Origin: Flavobacteriaceae bacterium
GTDB taxonomy: Bacteria > Bacteroidota > Bacteroidia > Flavobacteriales > Flavobacteriaceae
Assembly (NCBI GenBank): GCA_021647985.1
Contig: JAKITQ010000019.1
Coordinates: forward strand, 1-56,312
Direction of reading: 5' to 3'
Length of the DNA: 56,312 bases
Part shown: positions 9,414 to 17,566 of the stretch, one piece after another
How positions within the stretch are numbered: the first letter of the stretch is position 1
Layout of the letters: every line of letters starts with the position of its first letter
Made by a program: the position numbers and the translations under genes
Notes under the pieces: model-generated
Database searches by the model: none
What the model saw: the letters and a program-made list of their open reading frames with translations, nothing else
What the model was told of the DNA's origin: nothing

Positions 9414-10040
9414 ATGGATTTAGAATATAATTCTGAAAGAGAACATTTAATTATCCCAGAATATGGCAGGCATATTCAAAAATTAGTAAATCATTGTATT
9501 GCAATTGAAGACGATGCGGAAAGAAATAAAATGGCAAATGCTATTGTAAAAGTAATGGGTAATTTACAACCACACTTACGTGATGTACCCGACTTTCAAC
9601 ATAAACTTTGGGATCAATTATTTATCATGTCTGATTATAAATTAAATGTAGAATCTCCTTATCCAATTTTAGAAAAGGAAGTTTTACAGGCCAAGCCACC
9701 AGCTTTGGCCTACCCAAAATCAGCATCTAGATACAGGTTTTATGGAAATAATATTCAAATAATGATTGATACTGCCTTGACTTGGGAAGAAGGTGAAATG
9801 AAAGATGCTTTGGTTTATACCATAGCCAATCATATGAAAAAATGTTATTTAAACTGGAACAAAGATACCGTTGATGATGCTGTGATTATGAAGCATTTAA
9901 ATGACCTATCTGATGGTAAACTCGCTTTAAAAGATGATGATGTACTATCTGATTCTAAAAATTTATTGAGAAAAAAACCGACTAAAAATTATCAGAAACC
10001 TTCGCAAAAGCAAGGTAAAAAGACTTTCAAAAAAAGATAA
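9414..10040 (+). CDS. DUF4290 domain-containing protein
   Basis: The 208 residues open with MDLEYNSEREHLIIPEYGRHIQKLV, typical of DUF4290, a Bacteroidota family of unknown function. Helix-rich blocks such as NLQPHLRDVPDFQHKLWDQL and YANHMKKCYLNWNKD-like segments fill residues 1-175. The tail is strongly basic and low in complexity (KKPTKNYQKPSQKQGKKTFKKR), so nucleic-acid or ribosome contact is possible, but that is inference. It lies 18 bp upstream of murA on the same strand, and this pairing suggests co-transcription. No catalytic motif is visible. Confidence 0.88.
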   Translation: MDLEYNSEREHLIIPEYGRHIQKLVNHCIAIEDDAERNKMANAIVKVMGNLQPHLRDVPDFQHKLWDQLFIMSDYKLNVESPYPILEKEVLQAKPPALAYPKSASRYRFYGNNIQIMIDTALTWEEGEMKDALVYTIANHMKKCYLNWNKDTVDDAVIMKHLNDLSDGKLALKDDDVLSDSKNLLRKKPTKNYQKPSQKQGKKTFKKR

Positions 10041-10058
10041 TTAAAAAATAAACTTAAA

Positions 10059-11378
10059 ATGTCAGTATTTAAAATTGAAGGAGGGCATCGTTTAAAGGGC
10101 GATATTATTCCTCAAGGAGCAAAAAATGAAGCCTTACAAGTTATTTGTGCTGTTTTGTTGACTTCGAAAAAAGTTACTATAAGTAATATACCAGACATAA
10201 GAGATGTGAATAAACTTATTTTTATACTCGGCGAATTGGGTGTAAAAATTAAAAAAATAGCTGATAATACATATACTTTTCAAGCAGATCAGATAAACCT
10301 TTCTTATTTAGAATCTTTAGCGTTTAAAAAAGATGGAAGTTCTTTGCGAGGATCTATTATGATTGTTGGACCCTTATTAACGCGTTTTGGTAAAGGTTAT
10401 ATTCCGAGACCTGGAGGGGATAAAATTGGTAGACGAAGATTAGATACACATTTTGAAGGCTTTATTAATTTAGGTGCAAAATTTAGATATAATAAAGAAG
10501 AATATTTTTATGGTGTTGAGGCCAAAGATGGGCTAACAGGTTGTTTTATGTTACTCGATGAAGCTTCAGTAACTGGTACGGCTAATATTTTAATGGCAGC
10601 AGTTTTAGCCAAAGGGCAAACAACAATATATAATGCGGCTTGTGAACCATATATTCAGCAATTATCAAAAATGTTGGTAAAAATGGGAGCGAAAATTCAA
10701 GGAATAGGTTCCAATAGATTAATTATAGATGGAGTTACTGAGTTAAATGGATGTGAACATAAGGTCTTACCTGATATGATAGAAATTGGTAGTTGGATTG
10801 GTATGGCCATGATGACACAATCAGAACTCACAATAAAAAATGTATCGTGGGATAACTTAGGTCAGATACCCAATGTATTTAGAAAATTAGGTATTAAATT
10901 GGAGAAAAGAGGTGATGATATTTATATCCCTTCTCAAGAAACTTATGAAATTCAAGGCTATTTGGATGATTCTATTTTAACAGTCTCTGATGCCCCTTGG
11001 CCAGGATTTACCCCCGATTTATTGAGCATAGTTTTGGTTTGCGCCACACAAGCAGATGGTAGTGTTTTAATCCATCAAAAAATGTTTGAAAGCCGCCTAT
11101 TTTTTGTGGATAAGTTAATCGATATGGGAGCAAAAGTTATATTGTGTGACCCACATAGAGCAACTGTTATTGGTTTGAATCACGAATCAAGTTTACGGGC
11201 AACCACGATGAGTTCACCAGATATTAGAGCAGGTATTTCTTTATTGATAGCTGCGCTTTCGGCAAGGGGTACAAGTACCATTCACAATATTGATCAAATT
11301 GATAGAGGTTATGAGCGTATAGATGAGCGCTTAAGATCTATCGGAGCCAAAATTGAAAGAATAGAAGATACATTTTAA
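10059..11378 (+). CDS. murA: UDP-N-acetylglucosamine 1-carboxyvinyltransferase MurA (Asp in place of catalytic Cys)
   Basis: MurA adds enolpyruvate from PEP to UDP-GlcNAc, the first committed step of peptidoglycan synthesis in the cytoplasm. The 439-residue product has the N-terminal GAKNEALQVICA block (Lys22/Asn23 equivalents), GPLLTRFGKGYIPRPGGDKIG, DEASVTGTANILMAA and the C-terminal PWPGFTPDL loop and SPDIRAGISLLIAAL block. In E. coli the loop reads PGGCTIG with Cys115. Here the same place is PGGDKIG, with Asp at residue 121. The Cys-to-Asp form is known in other bacteria to remain active and to resist alkylation by fosfomycin. The length is normal. The dispersed repeat at 11383 follows directly and may end the transcript. 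Confidence 0.96.
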   Translation: MSVFKIEGGHRLKGDIIPQGAKNEALQVICAVLLTSKKVTISNIPDIRDVNKLIFILGELGVKIKKIADNTYTFQADQINLSYLESLAFKKDGSSLRGSIMIVGPLLTRFGKGYIPRPGGDKIGRRRLDTHFEGFINLGAKFRYNKEEYFYGVEAKDGLTGCFMLLDEASVTGTANILMAAVLAKGQTTIYNAACEPYIQQLSKMLVKMGAKIQGIGSNRLIIDGVTELNGCEHKVLPDMIEIGSWIGMAMMTQSELTIKNVSWDNLGQIPNVFRKLGIKLEKRGDDIYIPSQETYEIQGYLDDSILTVSDAPWPGFTPDLLSIVLVCATQADGSVLIHQKMFESRLFFVDKLIDMGAKVILCDPHRATVIGLNHESSLRATTMSSPDIRAGISLLIAALSARGTSTIHNIDQIDRGYERIDERLRSIGAKIERIEDTF

Positions 11379-11382
11379 TCTT

Positions 11383-11490
11383 CGTGAGACTCTAAAAAAT
11401 TAATTTCAATTTTTTAGTTAGTCGAACTAATCCCGCTGCCCGTGCTGAACTTGTTTCAGCATCTAGTGAGATCTTGGTTAACCTGTCTGC
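11383..11490. repeat. 108-bp dispersed intergenic repeat, copy B
   Basis: This copy has the same length and orientation as 3638-3745. It begins 5 bp after the murA stop. Its first hairpin (CTAAAAAATT with AATTTTTTAG) could serve as the murA terminator, and its second hairpin contains TGCTGAACTTGTTTCAGCA. The rest of the 11379-11648 gap is the grpE upstream region, with a possible promoter: TTGACA near 11580 and TAATTTG near 11607. Confidence 0.8.
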
Positions 11491-11648
11491 CAGCGAGGTA
11501 GGTTCAACATTCGTAATTCATAATTGCACAAAGTGTTGCATTATCAAACCCAATTTAATTTAACAAAAACATTGTGACAATTTGACACAAATATACACTT
11601 GGCAAGTAATTTGCTTGATGAGGTGTATTAGATAAAATATGATTTATA

Positions 11649-12212
11649 ATGAATAGTAAAGAAAATATAAATAAAGAGATAGATAAAGATTTTCAAGATA
11701 AAGAAAATCAAAATGAGACTATTGAGAATCAAGAGGAAACTGTAGAAGAGGAAGTCATTGAAAGTGAGACTGATAAATTGCAGGGAGAAATAGATAAAGA
11801 AAAGAATAATTTTTTGCGCTTGTTTGCAGAATTTGAAAATTATAAAAAAAGAACTTCAAAAGAACGCATTGAACTTTTTAGTACAGCCAATAAAGAATTG
11901 ATGACAGTAATGTTACCAATTTTAGATGATTTTGAACGAGGATTGAGTGAAGTTGAGAAATCTTCTGATAAGGCACTTATAAAAGGAATGCAGTTAATTT
12001 ATAATAAATTTAAAAATTCTTTAAATCAAAAAGGATTGAAAGAACTAGAAGTTAAACAAGGAGATGTTTTTGATGCTGAAATTCATGAAGCCATTACGCA
12101 AATACCTGCACCTTCAAAAAAATTAAAAGGCAAAATTATCGATGTTATTGAAAAAGGATATAAACTAGGTGAAACAATTATTCGTTTCCCAAAAGTAGTA
12201 TTAGGTAATTAA
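11649..12212 (+). CDS. grpE: nucleotide exchange factor GrpE
   Basis: The 187 residues comprise an acidic, low-complexity N-terminus (about 1-40), a long coiled coil (about 40-95, LQGEIDKEKNNFLRLFAEFENYKKRT) and the beta-domain with MLPILDDFERGL, GMQLIYNKFKNSL and the family signature (HEAITQIPAPSKKLKGKIIDVIEKGYKLG). GrpE releases ADP from DnaK. It lies 11 bp before dnaJ on the same strand, the usual co-chaperone pair. dnaK is not in this window. Confidence 0.95.
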   Translation: MNSKENINKEIDKDFQDKENQNETIENQEETVEEEVIESETDKLQGEIDKEKNNFLRLFAEFENYKKRTSKERIELFSTANKELMTVMLPILDDFERGLSEVEKSSDKALIKGMQLIYNKFKNSLNQKGLKELEVKQGDVFDAEIHEAITQIPAPSKKLKGKIIDVIEKGYKLGETIIRFPKVVLGN

Positions 12213-12223
12213 TATTTAAGTAA

Positions 12224-13348
12224 ATGAAGAAAGATTATTACGAAATACTTGGTGTTGGAAAAAATGCAACAAGCACAGAAATAAAGAAAGCTTATCGTAA
12301 AAAAGCGGTACAAAATCATCCGGATAAGAATCCAGGAGACAAAGCGGCAGAAGATCGTTTTAAAGAAGCGGCTGAAGCTTATGAAATATTGAGCAATACT
12401 GACAAAAAAGCACGTTATGACCAGTATGGTCATGCAGCTTTTGAGAATGGTGGTGCAGGAGGTGCTGGTGGATTTAGTGGTATGAATATGGATGATATCT
12501 TTAGTCAATTTGGCGATGTTTTTGGTGGTCATTTTGGTGGTGGAGGTTTTTCTGGTTTTGGTGGAGGTTCTCAACAAGCCAGAGTAAAAGGAAGTAATCT
12601 TCGTATCAGGGTAAAATTAGAATTGAAAGATATTTTAAATGGTGTTGTAAAAAAAGTTAAGGTCAAACGATTGGTAAAAGCTGAAGGTGTAACCTATAAA
12701 ACCTGTGGTACTTGTAATGGACAAGGAAGTGTTACGCGAATTAGCAATACTATTTTAGGAAGAATGCAAACGGCTGCAACTTGCCCAACTTGTAAAGGGG
12801 CTGGTAAATCTGTTGATAACAGGCCAAAAGGATCTGATACTAACGGAATGGTTCAAAAAGAAGAAACCGTTGAAATTGAAATTCCGCCTGGAGTAACCGA
12901 TGGTGTGCAATTAAAGGTTTCAGGAAAAGGAAATGAAGCACCTGGAAATGGAATTCCAGGAGATATACATGTTGTTATTCAGGAAATCCCACATGAAGAG
13001 TTAAAAAGAGAAGGAAATAATTTACATTATGATATGTATATTAGTTTCCCTGAAGCTGCTTTGGGCACCAATAAAAATATTGATACCTTAACTGGCAAGG
13101 TTAGAATTAAAATTGAAGAAGGTACACAATCTGGTAAAATACTACGCTTGCGCGGAAAAGGATTAGAAAGCTTGGAGCGCTATGGTAAAGGTGATATACT
13201 AGTGCATATTAATGTTTGGACTCCTAAAAAATTATCCAAAGAACAAAAAGAATTTTTTCAAAAATCAATAGATGATGATAACTTTAAACCAAAACCATCT
13301 AATTCTGAAAAGTCATTTTTTGAAAAAGTCAAAGACATGTTTTCGTAA
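12224..13348 (+). CDS. dnaJ: chaperone DnaJ (Hsp40), zinc domain with two CxxCxGxG motifs
   Basis: The 374 residues start with a J domain (1-68) with the HPD tripeptide in [10 protein letters not shown] Gly/Phe-rich linker follows (about 75-120). The zinc region (about 158-195) holds CGTCNGQG and CPTCKGAG only. Two substrate-binding beta-domains follow, with [22 protein letters not shown] and [21 protein letters not shown]. Classical E. coli DnaJ has four CxxCxGxG motifs forming two zinc sites. Here there is room for one four-cysteine site, which I recall as a shorter version in this phylum. It stimulates DnaK ATPase and delivers clients. It is co-transcribed with grpE. Confidence 0.95.
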   Translation: MKKDYYEILGVGKNATSTEIKKAYRKKAVQNHPDKNPGDKAAEDRFKEAAEAYEILSNTDKKARYDQYGHAAFENGGAGGAGGFSGMNMDDIFSQFGDVFGGHFGGGGFSGFGGGSQQARVKGSNLRIRVKLELKDILNGVVKKVKVKRLVKAEGVTYKTCGTCNGQGSVTRISNTILGRMQTAATCPTCKGAGKSVDNRPKGSDTNGMVQKEETVEIEIPPGVTDGVQLKVSGKGNEAPGNGIPGDIHVVIQEIPHEELKREGNNLHYDMYISFPEAALGTNKNIDTLTGKVRIKIEEGTQSGKILRLRGKGLESLERYGKGDILVHINVWTPKKLSKEQKEFFQKSIDDDNFKPKPSNSEKSFFEKVKDMFS

Positions 13349-13427
13349 CAAGACAAGTATCAATTTGTTATAAAACTATTTCTTGCATTTTATAACGTAA
13401 AATAGATTTATTTTTAATATATTTGTT

Positions 13428-13503
13428 TTACTGAATTGTTAAAATTCAGTAACTTTTTCTTTTTCATAGCAATTTTCCCACTCTTTATAGAGTGGGTTTT
13501 TTT
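13428..13503 (+). ncRNA. candidate small RNA, unit 1 of a tandem pair
   Basis: A TAnnTTTG-type box (TATATTTG, 13418-13425) is followed by hairpin TTACTGAATT/AATTCAGTAA (13428-13437 with 13443-13452). Next comes a 25-nt segment (13458-13482, TCTTTTTCATAGC then AATTTTCCCACT) and terminator hairpin CCCACTC-TTTATA-GAGTGGG (13477-13496) with a T run. The same architecture and the identical 25-nt segment recur in unit 2. No open reading frame is present. It may simply be a terminator region after dnaJ, but conservation of the linker argues for an RNA with a function. It may belong to a known flavobacterial RNA motif such as Flavo-1, which I cannot check. Confidence 0.5.
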
Positions 13504-13570
13504 ATGAATAATTGATAAAAAAATATTAATAAATGAGGTTTTTTGTTAAAAAAATTTGTATTTTTACAGC

Positions 13571-13652
13571 CTTATTTATATTACTATTTTATAGTAATAT
13601 TCTTTTTCATAGCAATTTTCCCACTTTTGTTTTCAAGAGTGGGATTTTTTTT
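13571..13652 (+). ncRNA. candidate small RNA, unit 2 of a tandem pair
   Basis: Hairpin ATATTACTAT/ATAGTAATAT (13578-13587 with 13591-13600) is followed by the same 25-nt segment as unit 1 (13601-13625). The terminator stem is CCCACTTTTG-TTTT-CAAGAGTGGG, ten pairs with one G-U, followed by nine T. A possible -7 box, TATTTTTA, lies at 13559-13566. Both hairpins differ in sequence from those of unit 1 but keep their position and the 10-bp length of the first stem. That pattern is expected of a duplicated structured RNA rather than of a recent copy. Promoter support is weaker than for unit 1. Confidence 0.5.
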
Positions 13653-13668
13653 TCAACAATTTAAGCCT

Positions 13669-13676
13669 TAAATTTG
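13669..13676 (+). promoter_or_regulatory. -7 element of rnpB
   Basis: TAAATTTG matches TAnnTTTG exactly and ends 5 bases before the first base of the P1 helix of RNase P RNA, so it places the start near 13681. No convincing -33 TTG was seen. Confidence 0.5.
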
Positions 13677-13680
13677 CGGT

Positions 13681-14056
13681 AAAGTAAGTCATCTTATCGC
13701 TTTGTTCTGAACTTGTTTCAGAACCCTTATATTAATTTATAGAGGTGTTGAATCAAGTTCAACATAAAGAGGAAAGTCCGGACACCACAGAGTAGCATAG
13801 CGGATAACATCCGTCATCACGTCTTAGGCATGATAGGACAAGTGCAACAGAAAGCAAGTACAGTTAGGCTGTAGTGAAACCAGGTAAACTCTATGCGGTG
13901 CAATGCTATGTATATTGAAGTCCCTTATGGGTAAGAACTACTCGTTCAATTTCAAGGGGTAAGCAGCTAAAATTATAAAGTAATTTATAATGTAGATAAA
14001 TGATAAGAATCCGTCGGTTGACGGATAACAGAATCCGGCTTATTGGCTTACTTTTC
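13681..14056 (+). ncRNA. rnpB: RNase P RNA, bacterial class A
   Basis: The universally conserved 5' core GAGGAAAGTCCGGACACCAC lies at 13769-13788. Its P4 partner near the 3' end is ACAGAATCCGGCTTAT, 14029-14044. The ends pair as helix P1: AAAGTAAGTC at the start with GGCTTACTTT at 14045-14054. This ribozyme cleaves the 5' leader from precursor tRNA. The length of about 375 nt fits class A. The region between P1 and the core contains the hairpin GTTCTGAACTTGTTTCAGAAC (13704-13724, one base over a 20-base core), whose 15-base centre matches the dispersed repeat in this window. A U-rich run after 14051 may end transcription. Confidence 0.93.
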
Positions 14057-14243
14057 TTTTTATTAAATTCGTAAAATCTACCCTATTTTTTTACAATATT
14101 TTATGAATTAAATAAATAAAAACATTTTAATTTTTAAGTGCTGAATAATAGGCTATAAATATTGAATATATTATAAAATAATGTATTTATTTTGTAAATT
14201 TGAAGATTAAAAATAATAACTCACTCAATAAAATAAATAGGAT

Positions 14244-16505
14244 ATGGCATTTGATCTTGATATGATTAAAAAGGTTTACTCTCGAATGGTAGACCGAGTT
14301 GATACAGCAAGAGATATTGTAGGTAAACCTCTTACATTAGCTGAAAAAATATTATACAATCACCTTTGGGACGGAAAAGCAACCCAAACATTTAAAAGAG
14401 GTGTTGATTATGTAGATTTTGCACCAGACAGAATTGCTTGTCAAGATGCAACAGCCCAAATGGCATTGCTACAATTTATGCAAGCTGGTAAGAAAAAAGT
14501 TGCTGTACCTACAACTGTTCATTGTGATCATTTAATTCAAGCGAAAATTGGAGCTGATAAAGATTTACAAGAAGCAAATAATTCAAGTAGTGAAGTTTTT
14601 AACTTTTTAGCATCAGTCTCAAATAAGTATGGTATTGGGTTCTGGAAACCAGGCGCAGGTATAATTCACCAAGTAGTTTTAGAAAATTATGCTTTTCCTG
14701 GTGGAATGATGATAGGTACAGACTCGCATACTGTTAATGCAGGTGGGTTAGGAATGATTGCCATTGGAGTAGGAGGAGCCGACGCGGTTGATGTTATGGC
14801 CGATATGCCCTGGGAATTGAAATTCCCGAAATTAATTGGTGTGAAACTAACTGGTAAGTTAAGTGGTTGGACTTCGGCAAAAGATGTGATTTTAAATGTT
14901 GCTGGTATTTTAACTGTAAAAGGCGGTACAGGGGCTATTGTTGAATATTTTGGAGAAGGAGCAAAGGCATTATCGGCAACAGGTAAAGGAACCATTTGTA
15001 ATATGGGAGCTGAAATTGGTGCAACAACATCAACTTTTGGTTATGACGATTCAATTGAACGTTATTTACGAGCTACAGGTAGAGAAGAGATTGCTGATGA
15101 AGCCAATAAAATAGCACCTTATTTAACAGGTGATGACGAAGTTTATACCAACCCTGAACAATACTTTGATCAAGTAATTGAAATTAATTTAGACGAATTA
15201 AAGCCTCATATAAATGGTCCGTTTACACCAGATTTAGCAACCCCAGTAGGTGAAATAAATGCCAAAGCTGTAAAAAATGATTGGCCTTTAGAAGTAGAAT
15301 GGGGTTTAATAGGTTCATGTACAAATTCTTCCTATGAAGATTTATCTAGAGCCGCATCTATAGCCAAACAAGCGGTAGATAATAATATAATAGCTAAGGC
15401 AGAATTTGGAATTAATCCAGGTTCAGAACAAGTAAGATATACTGCCGAACGTGATGGTTTATTAGAAATTTTTGAAAATTTAAATGCAAAAATATTCACC
15501 AATGCCTGCGGACCTTGCATAGGCCAATGGGCAAGAGCAGGTGCAGAAAAACAAAAGAAGAATACAATAATACATTCTTTTAATCGTAATTTCTCAAAAA
15601 GGGCAGACGGAAACCCAAACACACATGCATTTGTAGCTTCTCCTTCAATAGTTGCTGCTGTTGCAATTTCTGGAAGGTTAGATTTTAACCCCTTAACAGA
15701 TACTTTGAAAAACAAAACTGGTGAAGATATTATGTTTACTGAACCAACAGGTTTTGAATTACCACCAAAAGGATTTGATGTTGAAGACCCAGGTTTTGTA
15801 GCACCTGTAAAAGATGGTTCGGGTATTGAAATAAAAGTTGCGGAAGATTCAAAGAGATTGGAATTATTAATTCCTTTTAAGCCAATTGGAGATACACTTA
15901 ATGGAGTAAAATTATTGATCAAAGCTTTCGGTAAATGTACTACAGATCATATTTCTATGGCTGGACCTTGGTTGCGTTATAGAGGTCATTTAGATAATAT
16001 TTCAAACAATATGTTAATTGGTGCAGTTAATGCATTTAATAAAGAAACTAATTCTGTAAAAAATCAATTAACCGGAGAATACGGGCCAGTACCTGATACA
16101 GCTAGAGCTTATAAAAAAGCAGGTATTTTTTCTTTAGTTGTTGGTGATCATAATTATGGTGAAGGTTCATCTCGTGAACATGCTGCCATGGAACCTCGTC
16201 ATTTAGGAGTTGCCGCTGTAATTGTTAAATCATTTGCTAGAATACATGAAACAAACTTAAAAAAACAAGGCATGTTAGGTTTAACCTTTGCAAATGAAAA
16301 TGATTATGATTTAATTCAAGAAAATGACATATTTAACTTTGTTGATTTGAATGCATTTACTCCTCACAAACAATTAACTTTAGAAATTGTTCACGCCAGT
16401 GGAGAAAAAGATACCATTATGTTGAATCATACTTATAATACGAATCAAATTGAATGGTATAAAAAAGGTAGTGCTTTAAATTTAATTAAAAAGCAAAACA
16501 AATAA
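14244..16505 (+). CDS. acn: aconitate hydratase
   Basis: The 753-residue product converts citrate to isocitrate in the TCA cycle. It has the aconitase signature [24 protein letters not shown] (about residue 155), cluster cysteines in [11 protein letters not shown] (about 358) and [10 protein letters not shown] (about 421), and the C-terminal swivel domain with [22 protein letters not shown]. Its length and [17 protein letters not shown]-type segments resemble the mitochondrial-type aconitase rather than AcnB. A possible -7 box, TAAATTTG, lies at 14195-14202. The gene is monocistronic and closed by a strong terminator. In this family the apo-form may bind RNA, but nothing here shows that. Confidence 0.95.
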   Translation: MAFDLDMIKKVYSRMVDRVDTARDIVGKPLTLAEKILYNHLWDGKATQTFKRGVDYVDFAPDRIACQDATAQMALLQFMQAGKKKVAVPTTVHCDHLIQAKIGADKDLQEANNSSSEVFNFLASVSNKYGIGFWKPGAGIIHQVVLENYAFPGGMMIGTDSHTVNAGGLGMIAIGVGGADAVDVMADMPWELKFPKLIGVKLTGKLSGWTSAKDVILNVAGILTVKGGTGAIVEYFGEGAKALSATGKGTICNMGAEIGATTSTFGYDDSIERYLRATGREEIADEANKIAPYLTGDDEVYTNPEQYFDQVIEINLDELKPHINGPFTPDLATPVGEINAKAVKNDWPLEVEWGLIGSCTNSSYEDLSRAASIAKQAVDNNIIAKAEFGINPGSEQVRYTAERDGLLEIFENLNAKIFTNACGPCIGQWARAGAEKQKKNTIIHSFNRNFSKRADGNPNTHAFVASPSIVAAVAISGRLDFNPLTDTLKNKTGEDIMFTEPTGFELPPKGFDVEDPGFVAPVKDGSGIEIKVAEDSKRLELLIPFKPIGDTLNGVKLLIKAFGKCTTDHISMAGPWLRYRGHLDNISNNMLIGAVNAFNKETNSVKNQLTGEYGPVPDTARAYKKAGIFSLVVGDHNYGEGSSREHAAMEPRHLGVAAVIVKSFARIHETNLKKQGMLGLTFANENDYDLIQENDIFNFVDLNAFTPHKQLTLEIVHASGEKDTIMLNHTYNTNQIEWYKKGSALNLIKKQNK

Positions 16506-16530
16506 AATAAGGATTGTACAGATTCATTGT

Positions 16531-16561
16531 AAAAAACTCTCCATAGCTGGAGAGTTTTTTT
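16531..16561 (+). terminator. rho-independent terminator of aconitase
   Basis: AAAAAACTCTCC-ATAGCT-GGAGAGTTTTTTT forms a 12-bp stem and starts 26 bases after the acn stop. Confidence 0.9.
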
Positions 16562-16708
16562 ATCTTTACTTTTTTAGATAGCATAAATAATATGAAAAAA
16601 ATTTGGTTTTTAGAAGAGGTTAATTTGTTCAAAATTCTTTGCCCGCATTATTATGCCGACTATAAGAAAACACATGAATTTGAAGTTTATCCCAAAAAAG
16701 AATTTATT

Positions 16709-16951
16709 GGTCTCAAAAATAGTTAAAACTATGCACTTTAGTGCATCTCGCTTTAGCTTCTAAAAATTTTTATCTTTGTGAGTATGTTAGACCAAAGAAC
16801 AAATGGGTATACAGTATCAAGGTTAACGATTATTTAGAACATCATAGAAAGTCAACAAACGATAACGACAATTTTAACATTGAGTGATTACATACAGCTG
16901 ACTTTAGTCAGATTTAAAAACCTATGGACTTTAAGTCCATAGTGGTTTAGT
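16709..16951 (+). mobile_element. 243-bp internally deleted IS200/IS605-type element
   Basis: The insert lies exactly between codons 39 and 40 of the Crp/Fnr gene and has no target duplication, as expected for IS200/IS605 peel-and-paste transposition. Sub-terminal hairpins are present at the left (ATGCACTTTAGTGCAT, 16731-16746) and right (CTATGGACTT-T-AAGTCCATAG, 16922-16942). A third is CTGACTTTAGTCAG at 16898-16911. Inside are only the first and last pieces of a TnpA gene. It could still move if a full-length TnpA recognises the ends. The exact ends could shift by a base or so. Confidence 0.82.
16784..16887 (+). pseudogene. IS200/IS605 TnpA (Y1 transposase) remnant
   Basis: MLDQRTNGYTVSRLT at the start (ATG 16784) and, in a shifted frame, VNDYLEHHRKSTNDNDNFNIE followed by TGA match, from memory, the N- and C-terminal ends of flavobacterial IS200-type Y1 transposases. 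About 100 central residues with the HUH motif are absent. A TATCTTTG box lies just before the ATG. Confidence 0.72.
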
Positions 16952-17497
16952 TATTTTACCGAAGATTCTTCCACGAAAGTATATTTAATTGATAAGGGAA
17001 AAGTAAAAATAGGATATTATAATGAAAATGGAGATGAGATAATTAAAGCCATATTATCAAGAGGAGAAATATTTGGAGAAAAATCAATATTGGGCCAAAT
17101 AAAACATAATGATTTTGCACAATCTCTTACCAAAGACACTTCCATTTGCTCCATGTCTGTTGACGAGTTACAGAGTTTAATGTTAGAAAACAGAAGGCTT
17201 AGCTTAAAAATATATAAATTTATTGGTATTAGGTTAAGACGCCTGGAGAGGCGTTTAGAGCTATTACTTTTTAAAGACTCTAGAACAAGATTGATAGAAT
17301 ACTTGGTGGAGTTAGAAAAAGAATACGGTCAAGTATTGGCAAATGGAGATACTTTGATCAAACATCCATATACGCAAAAAGATATCGCTTCTTTAATAGG
17401 AATTTCACGTCCCTCATTAAATATTCTTATGAATAATTTGAAAGAAGAAAATTATTTAGATTTTAATAGGAAAGAAATTATTTTAAAAAAATGAGTT

Positions 17498-17517
17498 TAT
17501 GTTAGCTAGCTAACATA
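17498..17517. promoter_or_regulatory. perfect 20-bp palindrome, probable Crp/Fnr-type operator
   Basis: TATGTTAGCTAGCTAACATA reads the same on both strands. Its TGTTA-N6-TAACA spacing equals that of Crp-family sites (TGTGA-N6-TCACA). It begins 3 bp after the regulator stop and about 50 bp before the lipoprotein gene. It lies some 30 bp before a TATATTTA box near 17531, about where a class II activator would sit. It could instead be part of a weak terminator, but no T run follows. Confidence 0.5.
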
Positions 17518-17566
17518 ATAAAAGCACCTTTTATATTTAATATTGTCATATAATTTAAAAATTAAT

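Larger units (their letters stand above)
16592..17494 (+). pseudogene. Crp/Fnr-family transcription regulator, interrupted by a miniature IS200/IS605-type element
   Basis: The 5' part (16592-16708) encodes 39 residues, MKKIWFLEEVNLFKILCPH...YPKKEFI. The 3' part (16952-17494) resumes in frame with YFTEDSSTKVYLIDKGKVKIGYYNE..., the cyclic-nucleotide-binding-type barrel. It goes on to an IRLRRLERRLELLLFKD dimerisation helix and a winged helix with YTQKDIASLIGISRPSLNILMN. Removing 16709-16951 restores EFI-YFTED and a continuous 219-residue protein of normal Crp/Fnr length. The inserted 243 bp add in-frame stops soon after residue 39. A shorter C-terminal piece starting at an internal TTG (17090) would keep the DNA-binding domain but not the whole sensor domain. 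The likely original target is the adjacent palindrome at 17498. Confidence 0.88.

Noticed and set aside
12209-12577. Minus-strand frame opposite grpE/dnaJ
   Set aside because: It is antisense to the J domain and Gly-rich linker and shows no conserved motif.
13349-14243. tmRNA or SRP RNA in the large gap after dnaJ
   Set aside because: The conserved RNase P core and P4 pairing identify rnpB; no tag-peptide frame or SRP tetraloop motif was found.
16706-16956. Insertion as an ordinary IS with target duplication or a group II intron
   Set aside because: No flanking direct repeat is present, no intron domain V-like structure was seen, and TnpA end fragments and hairpins fit IS200/IS605.
17498-17517. 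Palindrome as a terminator of the regulator gene
   Set aside because: A 10-bp self-complementary stem without loop and without a following T run is a poor terminator; a protein-binding site fits better.
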